64,000 bases of DNA from Sulfitobacter sp. DSM 110093 (lineage in GTDB: Bacteria > Pseudomonadota > Alphaproteobacteria > Rhodobacterales > Rhodobacteraceae): positions 1,175,001 through 1,239,000 of the forward strand of contig NZ_CP085167.1 in the NCBI RefSeq assembly GCF_022788715.1. The letters run 5' to 3'. This document shows positions 1-9,399 of the stretch, piece by piece. Within the stretch, counting starts at the first letter, position 1. Every line of letters starts with the position of its first letter. Made by a program: the position numbers and the translations under genes. The notes beneath the pieces were generated by a model. The model was not told the DNA's origin, made no database searches, and was given only the letters and a program-made list of their open reading frames with translations.

Positions 1-2
1 AG

Positions 3-299
3 GAAAAGGCCAAATCCATGGCCAAGGAAGACAATCTGACATTGCCCGTCGGCTATGACCTGAGCCTTGAGCAGATGGCGGAACTGGGCGTTTACATCTC
101 TGACCCGCGCAGCCCGCAGGAGACCGACCGGCCCTTCGCCGAACCTGCCACCTTTGTCATCAACGACGAAGGCAAGCTGCAGATCATCGACATCTCGAAC
201 GCGCCCTTCGCCCGGCCCGAGTTGGAAGGCCTGCTAAACGGTCTCAAGTTCGTTCGCGACAAAGGCTACCCGGTGCGCGGCACCCACAAGGTGGGTTGA
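3..299 (+). CDS. Redoxin (AhpC/TSA-like) domain protein, C-terminal part
   Basis: The reading frame is open to the left edge of the window, so only about the last 98 residues are seen; the ATG at 18 is probably internal. The visible part has a PATFVI stretch that fits the cis-proline strand of thioredoxin-fold peroxiredoxins, followed by the final helix (RPELEGLLNGLKFVRDKGYP). Family members reduce peroxides or act as thiol-disulfide proteins in the cytoplasm; the active-site cysteine region lies outside the window, so the exact subclass cannot be judged. A strong hairpin follows the gene at 346-371, which separates it from ftsW. Confidence 0.65.
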   Translation, partial: EKAKSMAKEDNLTLPVGYDLSLEQMAELGVYISDPRSPQETDRPFAEPATFVINDEGKLQIIDISNAPFARPELEGLLNGLKFVRDKGYPVRGTHKVG

Positions 300-345
300 T
301 TGGGCGGCCTGATGAGCAGCCTGATACGGTGACCTGATCGCCTAG

Positions 346-371
346 CGGCGGGGCCCTGCACGGCCCCGCCG
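346..371 (+). terminator. Hairpin after the redoxin gene
   Basis: Arms CGGCGGGGCC (346-355) and GGCCCCGCCG (362-371) pair perfectly over 10 bp with a 6-nt loop. No U-run follows, so it may be a weak intrinsic terminator or a 3'-end stabiliser. It lies 47 bp after the redoxin stop and 113 bp before ftsW. Confidence 0.55.
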
Positions 372-483
372 ACCCCAGCCACTGCCACGGGGTGAAATGC
401 ACTAGCTTCATGTCGCAATTCGGGCTATTCTACCCGGATGAGACCCCGCAAAGGGGCCGTTGAGGCAGTTAAGGCAGATACCC

Positions 484-1650
484 ATGACAGAGATGGTCTA
501 TGGCGCGGTCCCGGTACGGGATGGTGAACCGATCCTTCCAAAATGGTGGCGTACGGTCGACCGCTGGGCATTGTCCTGCGTGTTGATCCTGTTTGCCGTT
601 GGCATGTTGCTGGGGCTGGCTGCGTCGCCGCCCTTGGCCTCCAAAAACGGCTTTGATGCCTTTCACTATGTGCAGCGTCAGGCGTTCTTCGGCGGATTGG
701 CGCTGGTGGCGATGCTGCTGACGTCAATGATGTCGCCAACGCTGGTGCGGCGTTTGGCCGTGCTGGGGTTTGTCCTGTCTTTCGTGGCGCTGGCGCTGTT
801 GCCGTTCTTTGGCACCGATTTTGGCAAGGGGGCCACGCGCTGGTACTCGCTGGGGTTTGCCTCGCTTCAGCCATCGGAATTTCTAAAGCCGGGTTTCATG
901 GTCGCCGCCGCATGGATGATGGCCGCCGCGACCGAGATTAATGGACCTCCGGGGAAAACTTGGTCTTTTGCGCTGTGCATCTCCATCGTGCTGATGCTGG
1001 CGATGCAGCCCGACTTTGGCCAAGCTTGCCTTGTGCTTTTTGGCTGGGGCGTGATGTATTTCGTCGCCGGAGCGCCGATGGTGCTGCTGGTCGGCATGGC
1101 AGGTTTGGTCGTTTTGGCAGGCACCTTCGCCTACTCGAACTCCGAACACTTCGCGCGGCGTATCGACGGCTTTCTCAGCGTTGATGTCGATCCGACCACC
1201 CAGCTTGGCTATGCCACCAATGCGATCCGCGAAGGCGGGCTTTTTGGCGTGGGCGTGGGGGAGGGCGAAGTGAAGTGGTCACTGCCCGATGCACATACTG
1301 ATTTTATCATCGCCGTCGCCGCTGAGGAATATGGCCTTATTCTGGTCGTTTGCATCATTGCCCTATATACTGTTGTGGTCGTCCGTTCGCTGTTGCGGTT
1401 GGTGCGCGAGCGTGACCCCTTCATCCGGCTGGCCGGAACCGGGCTGGCCTGCACATTCGGAGTACAGGCGATGATTAACATGGGTGTGGCAGTTCGGCTT
1501 TTGCCTGCGAAAGGCATGACCTTGCCCTTCGTCAGCTATGGTGGCTCTTCGGTCATCGCAAGCGGCATCGCCGTGGGCATGCTCCTCGCCTTTACCCGGT
1601 CGCGCCCGCAGGGTGAGATCAGTGACATTCTAGGCCGGGGCCGCCGCTGA
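484..1650 (+). CDS. ftsW: Peptidoglycan glycosyltransferase FtsW
   Basis: SEDS-family polytopic membrane enzyme that polymerises lipid II at the division septum together with its cognate PBP. The 388-residue protein has about ten hydrophobic segments, the family signature PFVSYGGSS near the C-terminus (residues ~345-353), and an extracytoplasmic LPDAHTDFI stretch that holds the Asp expected in the active site. I chose ATG 484 ([11 protein letters not shown]) over an upstream TTG at 460 because family N-termini begin shortly before the first membrane segment. Its TGA overlaps the murG ATG by one base, so the two are probably translationally coupled. Confidence 0.95.
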   Translation: MTEMVYGAVPVRDGEPILPKWWRTVDRWALSCVLILFAVGMLLGLAASPPLASKNGFDAFHYVQRQAFFGGLALVAMLLTSMMSPTLVRRLAVLGFVLSFVALALLPFFGTDFGKGATRWYSLGFASLQPSEFLKPGFMVAAAWMMAAATEINGPPGKTWSFALCISIVLMLAMQPDFGQACLVLFGWGVMYFVAGAPMVLLVGMAGLVVLAGTFAYSNSEHFARRIDGFLSVDVDPTTQLGYATNAIREGGLFGVGVGEGEVKWSLPDAHTDFIIAVAAEEYGLILVVCIIALYTVVVVRSLLRLVRERDPFIRLAGTGLACTFGVQAMINMGVAVRLLPAKGMTLPFVSYGGSSVIASGIAVGMLLAFTRSRPQGEISDILGRGRR

Positions 1651-2774
1651 TGGCCGCGCCATTGCTGATCATCGCCGCCGGGGGGACCGGTGGGCATATG
1701 TTTCCGGCGCAGGCCTTGGCCGAGGTGATGCTCAAGCGGGGCTGGCGAGTCAAGCTCAGCACAGATGCACGCGGTGCGCGCTATACCAGCGGCTTCCCCG
1801 AAGCGGTTGAGATCACCCAGATCAGCAGTGCTACCTTTGCGCGTGGTGGGGCCGCCGCCAAGGCGCTGGTGCCGTTTCGTATTGCCGCCGGTGTGCTGCG
1901 TGCGGGGCTGAACATGCTGCGCGACCGGCCCTCGGTTGTTGTCGGTTTTGGCGGCTATCCGTCGATCCCTGCCCTTGGGGCGGCTTGGGCGCTGCGAATG
2001 CCGCGCATGATTCACGAGCAGAATGGCATTCTAGGTCGCGTGAACGAGATTTTTGCCAAACGGGTACATGCAGTGGCCTGCGGTATTTGGCCCACCAAAC
2101 TGCCCGAGGGCGTGCAGGGCTGGCATGTCGGTAATCCGGTGCGTTCGGCTGTGCTCGACCGTGCAGGGGCCGCCTATATCCCGCCCGGTGACTACCCGAT
2201 GGAAGTGCTGGTGATGGGCGGCAGTCAAGGTGCGCGTATCCTTAGTGACGTGGTGCCCCCCGCACTCGCCGCTTTGCCGATGACCATGATCCGAAATATT
2301 CGCGTCAGCCATCAGGCCCGCGACGAAGATGGCCAGCGGGTGGCGGATTACTATGCCGAGTCTGGTATCAGCGCCGATGTGCGCCCCTTCTTTGATGACG
2401 TGCCGCGCCGCATGTCCGAAGCGCAGCTGGTAATCAGCCGTTCTGGTGCATCCAGCGTGGCGGATCTGTCCGTGATCGGGCGGCCTTCGATCCTGATCCC
2501 CTTTGCTGCCGCCGCAGGGGACCATCAAACCGCCAATGCCCGTGGTCTGGTTGAGGCCGGTGCCGCGATCATGGTGCCCGAAAGCAAGGCCAATCCTGAA
2601 ATCATGACCGACCAAATTCTCGCGGTGTTGGAGATGCCCCAAGGGGCGTTGCAGATGGCGCGAGCCGCCCTCTCGGTCGGCAAACCCGACGCGGCTGAAA
2701 CACTGGCTGATATGGTTGAACATCTTGGCACCCAAGGCACGCTGACCCCCGCAGAAGAGGAACACCCCAAATGA
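1650..2774 (+). CDS. murG: UDP-GlcNAc:lipid I N-acetylglucosaminyltransferase MurG
   Basis: GT28-family enzyme that adds GlcNAc to lipid I to make lipid II on the inner face of the membrane. At 374 residues it is normal length. Visible motifs are the N-terminal glycine loop [10 protein letters not shown] (residues ~11-20), [20 protein letters not shown], and the second glycine loop GGSQGARI (~190). It starts on the last base of ftsW and its end overlaps murC by 4 bases (ATGA), consistent with one polycistronic division/cell-wall message. Confidence 0.97.
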   Translation: MAAPLLIIAAGGTGGHMFPAQALAEVMLKRGWRVKLSTDARGARYTSGFPEAVEITQISSATFARGGAAAKALVPFRIAAGVLRAGLNMLRDRPSVVVGFGGYPSIPALGAAWALRMPRMIHEQNGILGRVNEIFAKRVHAVACGIWPTKLPEGVQGWHVGNPVRSAVLDRAGAAYIPPGDYPMEVLVMGGSQGARILSDVVPPALAALPMTMIRNIRVSHQARDEDGQRVADYYAESGISADVRPFFDDVPRRMSEAQLVISRSGASSVADLSVIGRPSILIPFAAAAGDHQTANARGLVEAGAAIMVPESKANPEIMTDQILAVLEMPQGALQMARAALSVGKPDAAETLADMVEHLGTQGTLTPAEEEHPK

Positions 2775-4189
2775 ACGCCGCCGCCACCAAACTGCCGACC
2801 GATGTCGGCCCGATCCATTTTGTCGGCATTGGCGGTATCGGCATGTCGGGCATCGCCGAAGTGTTGTTGAACCACGGCTACCGGGTGCAGGGCTCTGACC
2901 TCAAAGCGACCAAAATCACTGTGCGATTGGCCGAACTTGGGGCAAAGATTTTCGAAGGCCAAGCGGCCGAGAATATCGAGGGGGCCGCGGTGATCGTAAT
3001 CTCTTCGGCGATCAAGCCCGGCAATGCAGAACTTGACGCCGCGCGGCGCGCGGGTCTTCCCGTGGTGCGCCGGGCCGAAATGCTGGCCGAGTTGATGCGC
3101 CTGAAATCCAATATCGCCGTGGCGGGCACGCATGGCAAAACCACCACGACCACGCTGGTGGCCGAACTGCTGGTCGCGGGCGGCATCGACCCCACAGTGG
3201 TAAACGGTGGCATCATCCATGCCTATGGCTCCAACGCGCGAATGGGGCAGGGCGAATGGATGGTGGTTGAGGCCGACGAAAGCGACGGCACCTTCAACCG
3301 CCTGCCTGCAACTATTGCCATCGTGACGAATATCGACCCCGAGCATATGGAACATTGGGGCGATTTTGACACGCTGCGGCAGGGGTTTCTGAACTTCGTC
3401 TCAAACATCCCCTTTTATGGTCTCGCGGTTTGTTGCACCGACCACCCGGAAGTGCAGGCCTTGGTGGGCAAGCTGACGGATCGCCGCGTCATGACCTATG
3501 GCTTCAACGCGCAGGCGGATGTGCGTGCTGTGGGTTTGCATTACAAAGACGGTGTCGCGCATTTTGATGTGCATCTGCAATCCGAAGACATGGTGATTGA
3601 AAACTGCGCCCTGCCGATGCCGGGGGATCACAACGTCTCTAACGCGCTGGCGGCGGTGACCGTGGCGCGACACCTTGGCATGAAGTTGGAATCAATCCGC
3701 ACCGCTCTGGGCAGCTTTGGTGGGGTGAACCGCCGCTTTACCCGTGTGGGCGAGGTGGATGGCGTCACGATCATTGACGACTATGGCCACCACCCGGTTG
3801 AGATTTCTGCCGTGCTCAAAGCCGCGCGGCAAGCCAGTGAAGGGCGCGTGATCGCGGTTCACCAGCCGCACCGCTATTCCCGTCTGAGCCACCATTTCGA
3901 TGAGTTCTGCGCCTGCTTTAACGACGCCGATGTGGTGGGTATCGCCGATGTCTATGCCGCCGGCGAAGAGCCGATCCCCGGTGCCGACCGCGACGGTTTG
4001 GTTGCGGGTCTCATCCAACATGGTCACCGCCACGCTTATGCCGTCGAGGATGCCGAGGCGCTGACTCAATTGGTCCTGCGCGAGGCGCGGCCGGGCGATA
4101 TGGTCGTCTGCCTTGGCGCAGGTACGATCAGCGCATGGGCCAATGATCTGCCGGAGGCGCTGCGCGCCGCCAAAGGGGCCGCTGCGTGA
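2771..4189 (+). CDS. murC: UDP-N-acetylmuramate--L-alanine ligase MurC
   Basis: Cytoplasmic ATP-dependent ligase that adds the first amino acid, L-Ala, to UDP-MurNAc. The 472-residue protein shows the Rossmann-like start [12 protein letters not shown] (~18-30), the ATP P-loop [12 protein letters not shown] (~118), the central-domain EADESDGTF, and the C-terminal [10 protein letters not shown] motif. Overlaps murG by 4 bases and the next small membrane-protein gene by 4 bases (GTGA), so it sits inside a coupled run. Confidence 0.97.
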   Translation: MNAAATKLPTDVGPIHFVGIGGIGMSGIAEVLLNHGYRVQGSDLKATKITVRLAELGAKIFEGQAAENIEGAAVIVISSAIKPGNAELDAARRAGLPVVRRAEMLAELMRLKSNIAVAGTHGKTTTTTLVAELLVAGGIDPTVVNGGIIHAYGSNARMGQGEWMVVEADESDGTFNRLPATIAIVTNIDPEHMEHWGDFDTLRQGFLNFVSNIPFYGLAVCCTDHPEVQALVGKLTDRRVMTYGFNAQADVRAVGLHYKDGVAHFDVHLQSEDMVIENCALPMPGDHNVSNALAAVTVARHLGMKLESIRTALGSFGGVNRRFTRVGEVDGVTIIDDYGHHPVEISAVLKAARQASEGRVIAVHQPHRYSRLSHHFDEFCACFNDADVVGIADVYAAGEEPIPGADRDGLVAGLIQHGHRHAYAVEDAEALTQLVLREARPGDMVVCLGAGTISAWANDLPEALRAAKGAAA

Positions 4190-4437
4190 CTTTGGTTTGG
4201 CTGTCGGTCCTTTGGGTCTTCGCCGCCGTGACCGTGGCTATGCTGCCTCTGCGTTCCCAGTATCTGCCGGGGGTGATCTTGCTGATCGCGGCCCCGGCTT
4301 TGATCATCGCCATCGGGGTAACCCATTCGTGGGCGTTTGCGCTGCTGGCGCTTTTGGCGTTCCTGTCAATGTTCCGTAATCCGCTACGCTACCTTTTGGC
4401 GCGTCTGCGCGGCCAAAAGCCGGAGCTGCCGAAATGA
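4186..4437 (+). CDS. DUF2484-family small membrane protein (copy 1)
   Basis: An 83-residue protein with two or three hydrophobic segments and a basic C-terminus ([20 protein letters not shown]). It resembles the DUF2484 family, which I know from Rhodobacterales; function unknown. Its GTG start overlaps the murC stop by 4 bases, and its stop overlaps the next, related gene by 4 bases. Placement between murC and murB suggests a membrane role connected with wall precursor synthesis or division, but this is inference from context only. Confidence 0.8.
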   Translation: MTLVWLSVLWVFAAVTVAMLPLRSQYLPGVILLIAAPALIIAIGVTHSWAFALLALLAFLSMFRNPLRYLLARLRGQKPELPK

Positions 4438-4700
4438 GCCTATCCCTCATCCTTGCCTGTTTTTGGTTTGTGGTTGCCAATGTGCTGGCCATGACGCCCA
4501 GCAAAGATTTCCATTGGCGCAGCGCCTATGTGCTGATCGCTATTGGCATTCCGATCGTTGGCTTTGTCACCGCGCAACACGGCCCTTGGCTGGGCCTGTT
4601 GGTTTTGGCGGGAGGCTGTTCGGTTCTGCGATGGCCCGTGATCTATTTCGCGCGCTGGTTGCGCCGTGGGGCAGGGCGGGTCAAAGGGCCGGCAGAGTGA
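4434..4700 (+). CDS. DUF2484-family small membrane protein (copy 2)
   Basis: An 88-residue protein, collinear with its 83-residue upstream neighbour: an N-terminal hydrophobic helix, a short polar turn (PSKDFHWRS against PLRSQYLPG), a second hydrophobic stretch, then a basic tail (YFARWLRRGAGRVKG). The two look like diverged tandem paralogues. ATG overlaps the preceding stop by 4 bases, and its own TGA overlaps a GTG start of the next gene. No enzymatic motif is visible. Confidence 0.8.
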   Translation: MSLSLILACFWFVVANVLAMTPSKDFHWRSAYVLIAIGIPIVGFVTAQHGPWLGLLVLAGGCSVLRWPVIYFARWLRRGAGRVKGPAE

Positions 4701-4996
4701 CCCTGACGCCTACACTCGTGGCGTTGCTGGCTGTTTTTGCGCTGTGGCTAATCGCGTGCATCTGGGCTGGCTTTCGCGCCCGGGTGCTGTGGTTTGTTAT
4801 CGTGCTGGTGATTGGTCTGTCGCTCAACGCCCTTTGGATGGTGTTTGGGCTGAATGCGCGGGTGTTTGAGCCGCATGCGCTATTGGCGCAGCTGTCAGTC
4901 GTGCTTTATGCCGTGGGCGGTTTCGGGCTGGGCTGGCTGCTGGGCCGCGCGGTAACGCGGTGGCGCGAAAGCCGCATTGATACCCCGCGCTCTTGA
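4697..4996 (+). CDS. Small membrane protein of unknown function between murC and murB
   Basis: A 99-residue protein beginning at GTG 4697 (overlap GTGA with the upstream stop). It contains three predicted membrane segments (residues ~5-20, ~26-48 and ~62-88) and ends in a charged tail (RAVTRWRESRIDTPRS). The open frame extends far upstream of 4697 but only inside the two previous genes, so the coupled GTG is preferred. I do not recognise a family. Its conserved-looking position in the mur block is the only clue to function. Confidence 0.7.
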   Translation: MTLTPTLVALLAVFALWLIACIWAGFRARVLWFVIVLVIGLSLNALWMVFGLNARVFEPHALLAQLSVVLYAVGGFGLGWLLGRAVTRWRESRIDTPRS

Positions 4997-5035
4997 TACT
5001 TTGCTCTGTCGCGCAAATGGGCTAAGTCCGGCGCC

Positions 5036-5983
5036 ATGAATACGCTGAATATCCCCGACCTGCGCGGCAAGCTGACCCCCGACCGCGCCTTGAGCGAACT
5101 GACATGGCTGCGCGTTGGCGGGCCTGCAGATTATCTTTTTCAACCTGCTGACATAGAAGATCTGTGTACCTTTATGCGCCGATTGCCACAAAAGGTGGCG
5201 GTATTTCCGATGGGCGTGGGCAGTAACCTGATCGTACGCGACGGCGGGCTGCGGGCCGTGGTGATCCGTCTTGGGCGCGGCTTTAACGGGATCGAGATTG
5301 ACGGCGACCAAGTGACCGCCGGGGCGGCGGCGCTGGATGCGCATGTGGCGCGCAAGGCAGCGGACGCGGGGCTGGATCTTACCTTTCTGCGCACCATCCC
5401 CGGCAGCATCGGCGGAGCCTTGCGCATGAATGCAGGCTGCTATGGCACCTACACGGCAGACCACTTCGTTTCAGCCCAAGCTGTGACCCGCGCGGGGGAG
5501 GTGGTAACCCTCACCGCTGACGACCTCAACTTCCGCTACCGCCAGTCCGATCTTTCGCCCGGCTCGGTGCTGATCAACGCGACCTTTGCGCCGCCCAAAG
5601 CGGAGCCGGAGGCGCTTCACGCGCGGATGGCGGAGCAGCTTGCCAAGCGCGATGAAACGCAACCGACCAAAGACCGGAGCGCCGGATCGACCTTTCGCAA
5701 CCCGGCGGGGTTTTCCTCAACGGGGAAGGCAGATGATGTGCATGACCTCAAGGCGTGGAAAGTGATTGATGATGCCGGGATGCGCGGTGCCACCATCGGC
5801 GGGGCGCAGATGAGCCCGAAACATTCAAACTTCCTGATTAATACCGGGGCGGCCACGGCCGATGATCTCGAAACCTTAGGCGAAGAGGTGCGAAAAAAGG
5901 TTTACGCTTCAAGCGGTATAAGGCTAGAATGGGAAATTATGCGCGTCGGTGAAAAATTGGGTGATCCGGTGTCGCAGGGCTGA
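5036..5983 (+). CDS. murB: UDP-N-acetylenolpyruvoylglucosamine reductase MurB
   Basis: FAD- and NADPH-dependent reductase that makes UDP-MurNAc. The 315-residue protein has the FAD-binding region with [12 protein letters not shown] (~60-71) and [17 protein letters not shown] (~120-137), the catalytic-loop AGSTFRNP containing the expected Ser, and [18 protein letters not shown] near the end. The C-terminal form looks like the shorter MurB type without the extra Tyr loop. It begins 39 bp after the small membrane gene and is followed at 84 bp by ddl. Confidence 0.96.
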   Translation: MNTLNIPDLRGKLTPDRALSELTWLRVGGPADYLFQPADIEDLCTFMRRLPQKVAVFPMGVGSNLIVRDGGLRAVVIRLGRGFNGIEIDGDQVTAGAAALDAHVARKAADAGLDLTFLRTIPGSIGGALRMNAGCYGTYTADHFVSAQAVTRAGEVVTLTADDLNFRYRQSDLSPGSVLINATFAPPKAEPEALHARMAEQLAKRDETQPTKDRSAGSTFRNPAGFSSTGKADDVHDLKAWKVIDDAGMRGATIGGAQMSPKHSNFLINTGAATADDLETLGEEVRKKVYASSGIRLEWEIMRVGEKLGDPVSQG

Positions 5984-6067
5984 GCCTTTGGGCGGCGGCT
6001 AAGTGACGGAAAAACAAAGATAACAACGATAGGGGCCGCAAACGGCCCGAGGCAAAGAGGCACTTTG

Positions 6068-6991
6068 GTGGGTAAGTCGAGCGGACAGACCCCGACAGTG
6101 GCGGTATTGATGGGCGGCCCCTCGGCTGAGCGCGAGGTGTCTTTGTCCAGCGGGCGTGCATGCGCCGCTGCCTTGCGGGAACATGGCGGATATAACGTGA
6201 TCGAGGTCGATGCTGGCCGCGACCTTGCTGCCGTACTTGCCGATCTGAAACCCTTTGCCGTATTGAATTGCCTACATGGCCGTTGGGGCGAAGATGGCTG
6301 TGTGCAGGGGCTGCTTGAATGGCTCCATATCCCCTATACCCATTCTGGCGTGATGGCCTCGGCGCTGGCGATGGACAAACAGCGCTCCAAGGATGTGTTC
6401 CGCCATGCGGGGTTGCCGGTGGTTGAAAGCATCATCGCACCCAAGGTCGATGTGATGGCCGGTCACGTGATGGCGCCGCCTTATGTGGTTAAACCCAACA
6501 ACGAAGGTTCTTCTGTCGGCGTGTACCTCGTTGCCGAGGAAAACAACGGCCCGCCGCAACTGTCGGACGACATGCCCGCCGAGGTGATGGTCGAGACCTT
6601 TGCCCCGGGGCGTGAGTTGACGACCACCGTGATGGGCGACCGTGCGCTGGCCGTGACGGATATCATCACCACCGGCTGGTATGATTACGACGCGAAATAC
6701 AAGCCCGGCGGCTCGCGCCATGTGGTGCCCGCCGATCTGCCGCAAGAGATTACCGATCTGTGTTTCGACTATGCCCGCCGCGCCCATGAGGCGCTTGGCT
6801 GTAAAGGCGTCAGCCGCACCGATTTCCGTTGGGATGAAGCCCGTGGTCCCGAGGGGTTGATCCTGCTTGAGACCAACACCCAGCCCGGTATGACCGCAAC
6901 ATCCCTTTCGCCCGAGCAGGCCGCGGCCTGCGGCATTTCATTCCCTGAGCTCTGCGCTTGGATGGTGGAGGACGCATCATGCGATCGCTGA
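6068..6991 (+). CDS. ddl: D-alanine--D-alanine ligase
   Basis: ATP-grasp enzyme that makes the D-Ala-D-Ala dipeptide for MurF. The 307-residue protein shows LMGGPSAEREVSLSSG at the N-terminus, the ATP-grasp core VVKPNNEGSSVGVY (~140-153), and the metal/substrate end LLETNTQPGMTATSL. The start is uncertain between TTG 6065 and GTG 6068; I prefer GTG 6068 because an AGAGG ribosome site lies about 6 bases upstream. The gene end overlaps ftsQ by 13 bases. Confidence 0.95.
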   Translation: MGKSSGQTPTVAVLMGGPSAEREVSLSSGRACAAALREHGGYNVIEVDAGRDLAAVLADLKPFAVLNCLHGRWGEDGCVQGLLEWLHIPYTHSGVMASALAMDKQRSKDVFRHAGLPVVESIIAPKVDVMAGHVMAPPYVVKPNNEGSSVGVYLVAEENNGPPQLSDDMPAEVMVETFAPGRELTTTVMGDRALAVTDIITTGWYDYDAKYKPGGSRHVVPADLPQEITDLCFDYARRAHEALGCKGVSRTDFRWDEARGPEGLILLETNTQPGMTATSLSPEQAAACGISFPELCAWMVEDASCDR

Positions 6992-7860
6992 TCCGCCGCC
7001 GCCCTGAGGCAGGCAAGGCCGATCCCGCCCCGTCGCGTTGGTCTTGGCGCATGCAGCGTTTGATGTTGACGCCGGGCTTTCGCTTTGCCCTGCGCGTCGG
7101 GTTGCCCTTCACGCTCAGCCTGCTGGCGGGTACGATCTATATGGCGGATGAAGAGCGCCGCGGCACCGTGGTGCAGGCCATCGCCGATGTGCGCGCCAGC
7201 ATCGAAGAGCGGCCTGAGTTCATGGTTAAACTCATGGCCATCGACGGGGGGAGCGACATGCTGTCGACGGAAATCCGCACGGCCCTGCCGCTGGAATTTC
7301 CGCTGTCTTCGTTCGACCTTGATCTGTCGCAGATCCGCGAGAAAATCACCGATATTGACGGGGTCAAACAGGCCAATGTTCGCATCCGCCCCGGTGGCGT
7401 GTTGCAAATTGACGTGACGCCGCGCGTGCCCATCGCCGTCTGGCGCAATGAAACGGGGCTGGCTTTGGTGGACAATACCGGCGCGCATGTGGCACGGATC
7501 GAGGCGCGGCGCGACCATGCCGATCTGCCCCTGATCGCCGGGGCAGGGGCCGCCAAGGCGGTGCCAGAGGCGCTCAAGCTAATTGCAGCGGCGAACGTAC
7601 TGGGCGACCGACTGCGCGGATTGGTCCGCGTCGGAGGGCGCCGCTGGGACGTGGTGCTCGACCGCGATCAGACGATCATGTTGCCCGAAGAAAATGCGCT
7701 GCAAGCGCTGGAACGGGTAATCGCGCTGGAGGGCGCACAAGAAGTTCTCACGCGGGATGTGGCGCGTGTGGATATGCGGTTGGCGGCAAGACCAACCCTA
7801 AGAATGAACGAAGATGCCACCCGCGAATGGTGGCACATCAGGCAGCTTTCCGGCCAGTAA
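6979..7860 (+). CDS. ftsQ: Cell division protein FtsQ
   Basis: Bitopic inner-membrane divisome protein linking early and late division proteins. The 293-residue protein has a basic cytoplasmic head (RSLIRRRPEAG), one membrane helix (LRVGLPFTLSLLAGTIYMA, ~37-55), a POTRA-like domain (around LDLSQIREKITDIDGVKQANVRIRPGG read in pieces) and a periplasmic beta domain. ATG 6979 has a GGTGGAGG ribosome site 8 bases upstream, located inside ddl; the 13-base overlap suggests coupling. Followed after 30 bp by ftsA. Confidence 0.93.
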   Translation: MRSLIRRRPEAGKADPAPSRWSWRMQRLMLTPGFRFALRVGLPFTLSLLAGTIYMADEERRGTVVQAIADVRASIEERPEFMVKLMAIDGGSDMLSTEIRTALPLEFPLSSFDLDLSQIREKITDIDGVKQANVRIRPGGVLQIDVTPRVPIAVWRNETGLALVDNTGAHVARIEARRDHADLPLIAGAGAAKAVPEALKLIAAANVLGDRLRGLVRVGGRRWDVVLDRDQTIMLPEENALQALERVIALEGAQEVLTRDVARVDMRLAARPTLRMNEDATREWWHIRQLSGQ

Positions 7861-7890
7861 GATGGCCATTGGAATCGGGACAGTAACGAG

Positions 7891-9225
7891 ATGATGGACC
7901 TATACGACAGTCAGCGTTCGATGCGGCACATGCGCAAATTGGCGATCCAGCGCGGGGTGGTGGCCATTTTGGATGTGGGCAGTTCCAAGATCGCCTGTCT
8001 GGTGCTGCGGTTTGACGGCATTACCCATGACGGAGAGAATGGCGACATCGGTTCATTGGCCGGGCAATCGGGGTTCCGGGTCATCGGGGCGGCGACCACC
8101 CGCTCGCGCGGTGTGCGTTTCGGTGAGATTTGCGCCATGGGCGAGACCGAGCGCGCGATCCGCACCGCACTGCAAGCCGCACAGAAAATGGCCGGTATCC
8201 GCGTTGACCACGTTATCGCCTGTTTTTCGGGCGGTGAGCCACGCAGCTATGGTTTGGATGCGCAGGTCGAACTCGAAGGACAATCGGTGTCAGAGCAAGA
8301 CGTGGCGCGTGTGCTGGCGGGTTGTGACGTTCCGGAATACGGCGAGGGCCGCGAAGTACTGCACGCCCAGCCGGTGAACTTTGCGCTGGATCACCGCAGC
8401 GGTCTGGCCGATCCGCGTGGGCAGTTGGGCAACAGCCTGTCGGTGGATATGCATATGCTCACCGTCGATGCCGATACGGTCCAACACCTCGCGCATTGTA
8501 TCAAACGCTGTGATCTGGAACTGGCCGGGATCGCCTCATCTTCCTATGCCTCGGGTATTTCGGCGCTGGTTGAGGACGAGCAAGAACTCGGCGCGGCCTG
8601 TATTGACTTTGGCGGTGGCACCACCGGCGTGTCGATCTTCATCAAAAAACACATGATCTATGCCGACACCGTGCGTATGGGCGGCGATCACGTCACCTCT
8701 GACATCTCCATGGGCCTGCAAGTGCCGATGGCTAATGCCGAGCGGATCAAGACCTTCTATGGTGGGGTACATGCGACCGGCATGGATGACCGTGACATGA
8801 TCGAGATCGGCGGCGAGACGGGCGATTATGAACACGACCGCCGCACCGCAAGCCGCGCCGAATTGATCGGCATCATGCGCCCGCGCGTCGAAGAGATCCT
8901 CGAAGAGGTCCGCGTTCGGCTGGATGCTGCCGGTTTCGATCACTTGCCAAGCCAACAGATTGTATTGACCGGCGCGGGCAGCCAGATACCGGGCCTTGAT
9001 GGGCTTGCCAGCAAGATATTGGGTCAACAAGTCCGTCTAGGGCGTCCGCTGCGCGTGCATGGTCTGCCGCAGGCGGCAACGGGGCCGGGCTTTGCCAGCT
9101 CAGTAGGGCTCGCGCTTTTTGCGGCGCATCCGCAGGACGAGTGGTGGGATTTCGACATCCCCGCCGATCGCTATCCGTCCCGCTCGCTTAAACGCGCCGT
9201 CAAATGGTTTAGAGATAACTGGTGA
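7891..9225 (+). CDS. ftsA: Cell division protein FtsA
   Basis: Actin-fold protein that tethers FtsZ to the membrane and recruits the divisome. The 444-residue protein shows the phosphate-1 motif ILDVGSSKIACLVL (~27-40), the SHS2 1C subdomain, the phosphate-2 motif CIDFGGGTTGVSIF (~235), and the adenosine loop VLTGAGSQIPGLDGLA. The C-terminus (PSRSLKRAVKWFRDNW) is a basic amphipathic helix that fits the membrane-targeting sequence. Start could be either of two adjacent ATGs (7891 or 7894). A 174-bp gap with two hairpins precedes ftsZ. Confidence 0.96.
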   Translation: MMDLYDSQRSMRHMRKLAIQRGVVAILDVGSSKIACLVLRFDGITHDGENGDIGSLAGQSGFRVIGAATTRSRGVRFGEICAMGETERAIRTALQAAQKMAGIRVDHVIACFSGGEPRSYGLDAQVELEGQSVSEQDVARVLAGCDVPEYGEGREVLHAQPVNFALDHRSGLADPRGQLGNSLSVDMHMLTVDADTVQHLAHCIKRCDLELAGIASSSYASGISALVEDEQELGAACIDFGGGTTGVSIFIKKHMIYADTVRMGGDHVTSDISMGLQVPMANAERIKTFYGGVHATGMDDRDMIEIGGETGDYEHDRRTASRAELIGIMRPRVEEILEEVRVRLDAAGFDHLPSQQIVLTGAGSQIPGLDGLASKILGQQVRLGRPLRVHGLPQAATGPGFASSVGLALFAAHPQDEWWDFDIPADRYPSRSLKRAVKWFRDNW

Positions 9226-9317
9226 CCGCAATATCGGGTGTCAGCCCCGAGATAAGGCAGAAACTGGCAAGTTTTTGCCCATATTTAGCGTCAAAACGAT
9301 GTTTTTTAGGTGACGAT

Positions 9318-9341
9318 CCGGCCCTATGCCGATAGGGTCGG
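9318..9341 (+). other. Hairpin in the ftsA-ftsZ gap
   Basis: CCGGCCCTAT (9318-9327) pairs with ATAGGGTCGG (9332-9341), 10 bp with one G-T pair and a 4-nt loop. It is followed by an A/T-rich stretch but not a clean T-run. It could be a partial terminator of the upstream message or part of the ftsZ leader. Confidence 0.5.
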
Positions 9342-9362
9342 GTAAATTTGGTCGAAAAAACC

Positions 9363-9377
9363 CCCGCGGGACGCGGG
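9363..9377 (+). other. Short GC hairpin in the ftsZ leader
   Basis: CCCGCG (9363-9368) and CGCGGG (9372-9377) form a 6-bp stem with a 3-nt loop, preceded by a run of A residues and ending 22 bp before the ftsZ ATG. It is close enough to the ribosome site to affect initiation, but this is inference. Confidence 0.4.
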
Positions 9378-9399
9378 CAACTGGACAGGCGGACAGCAC

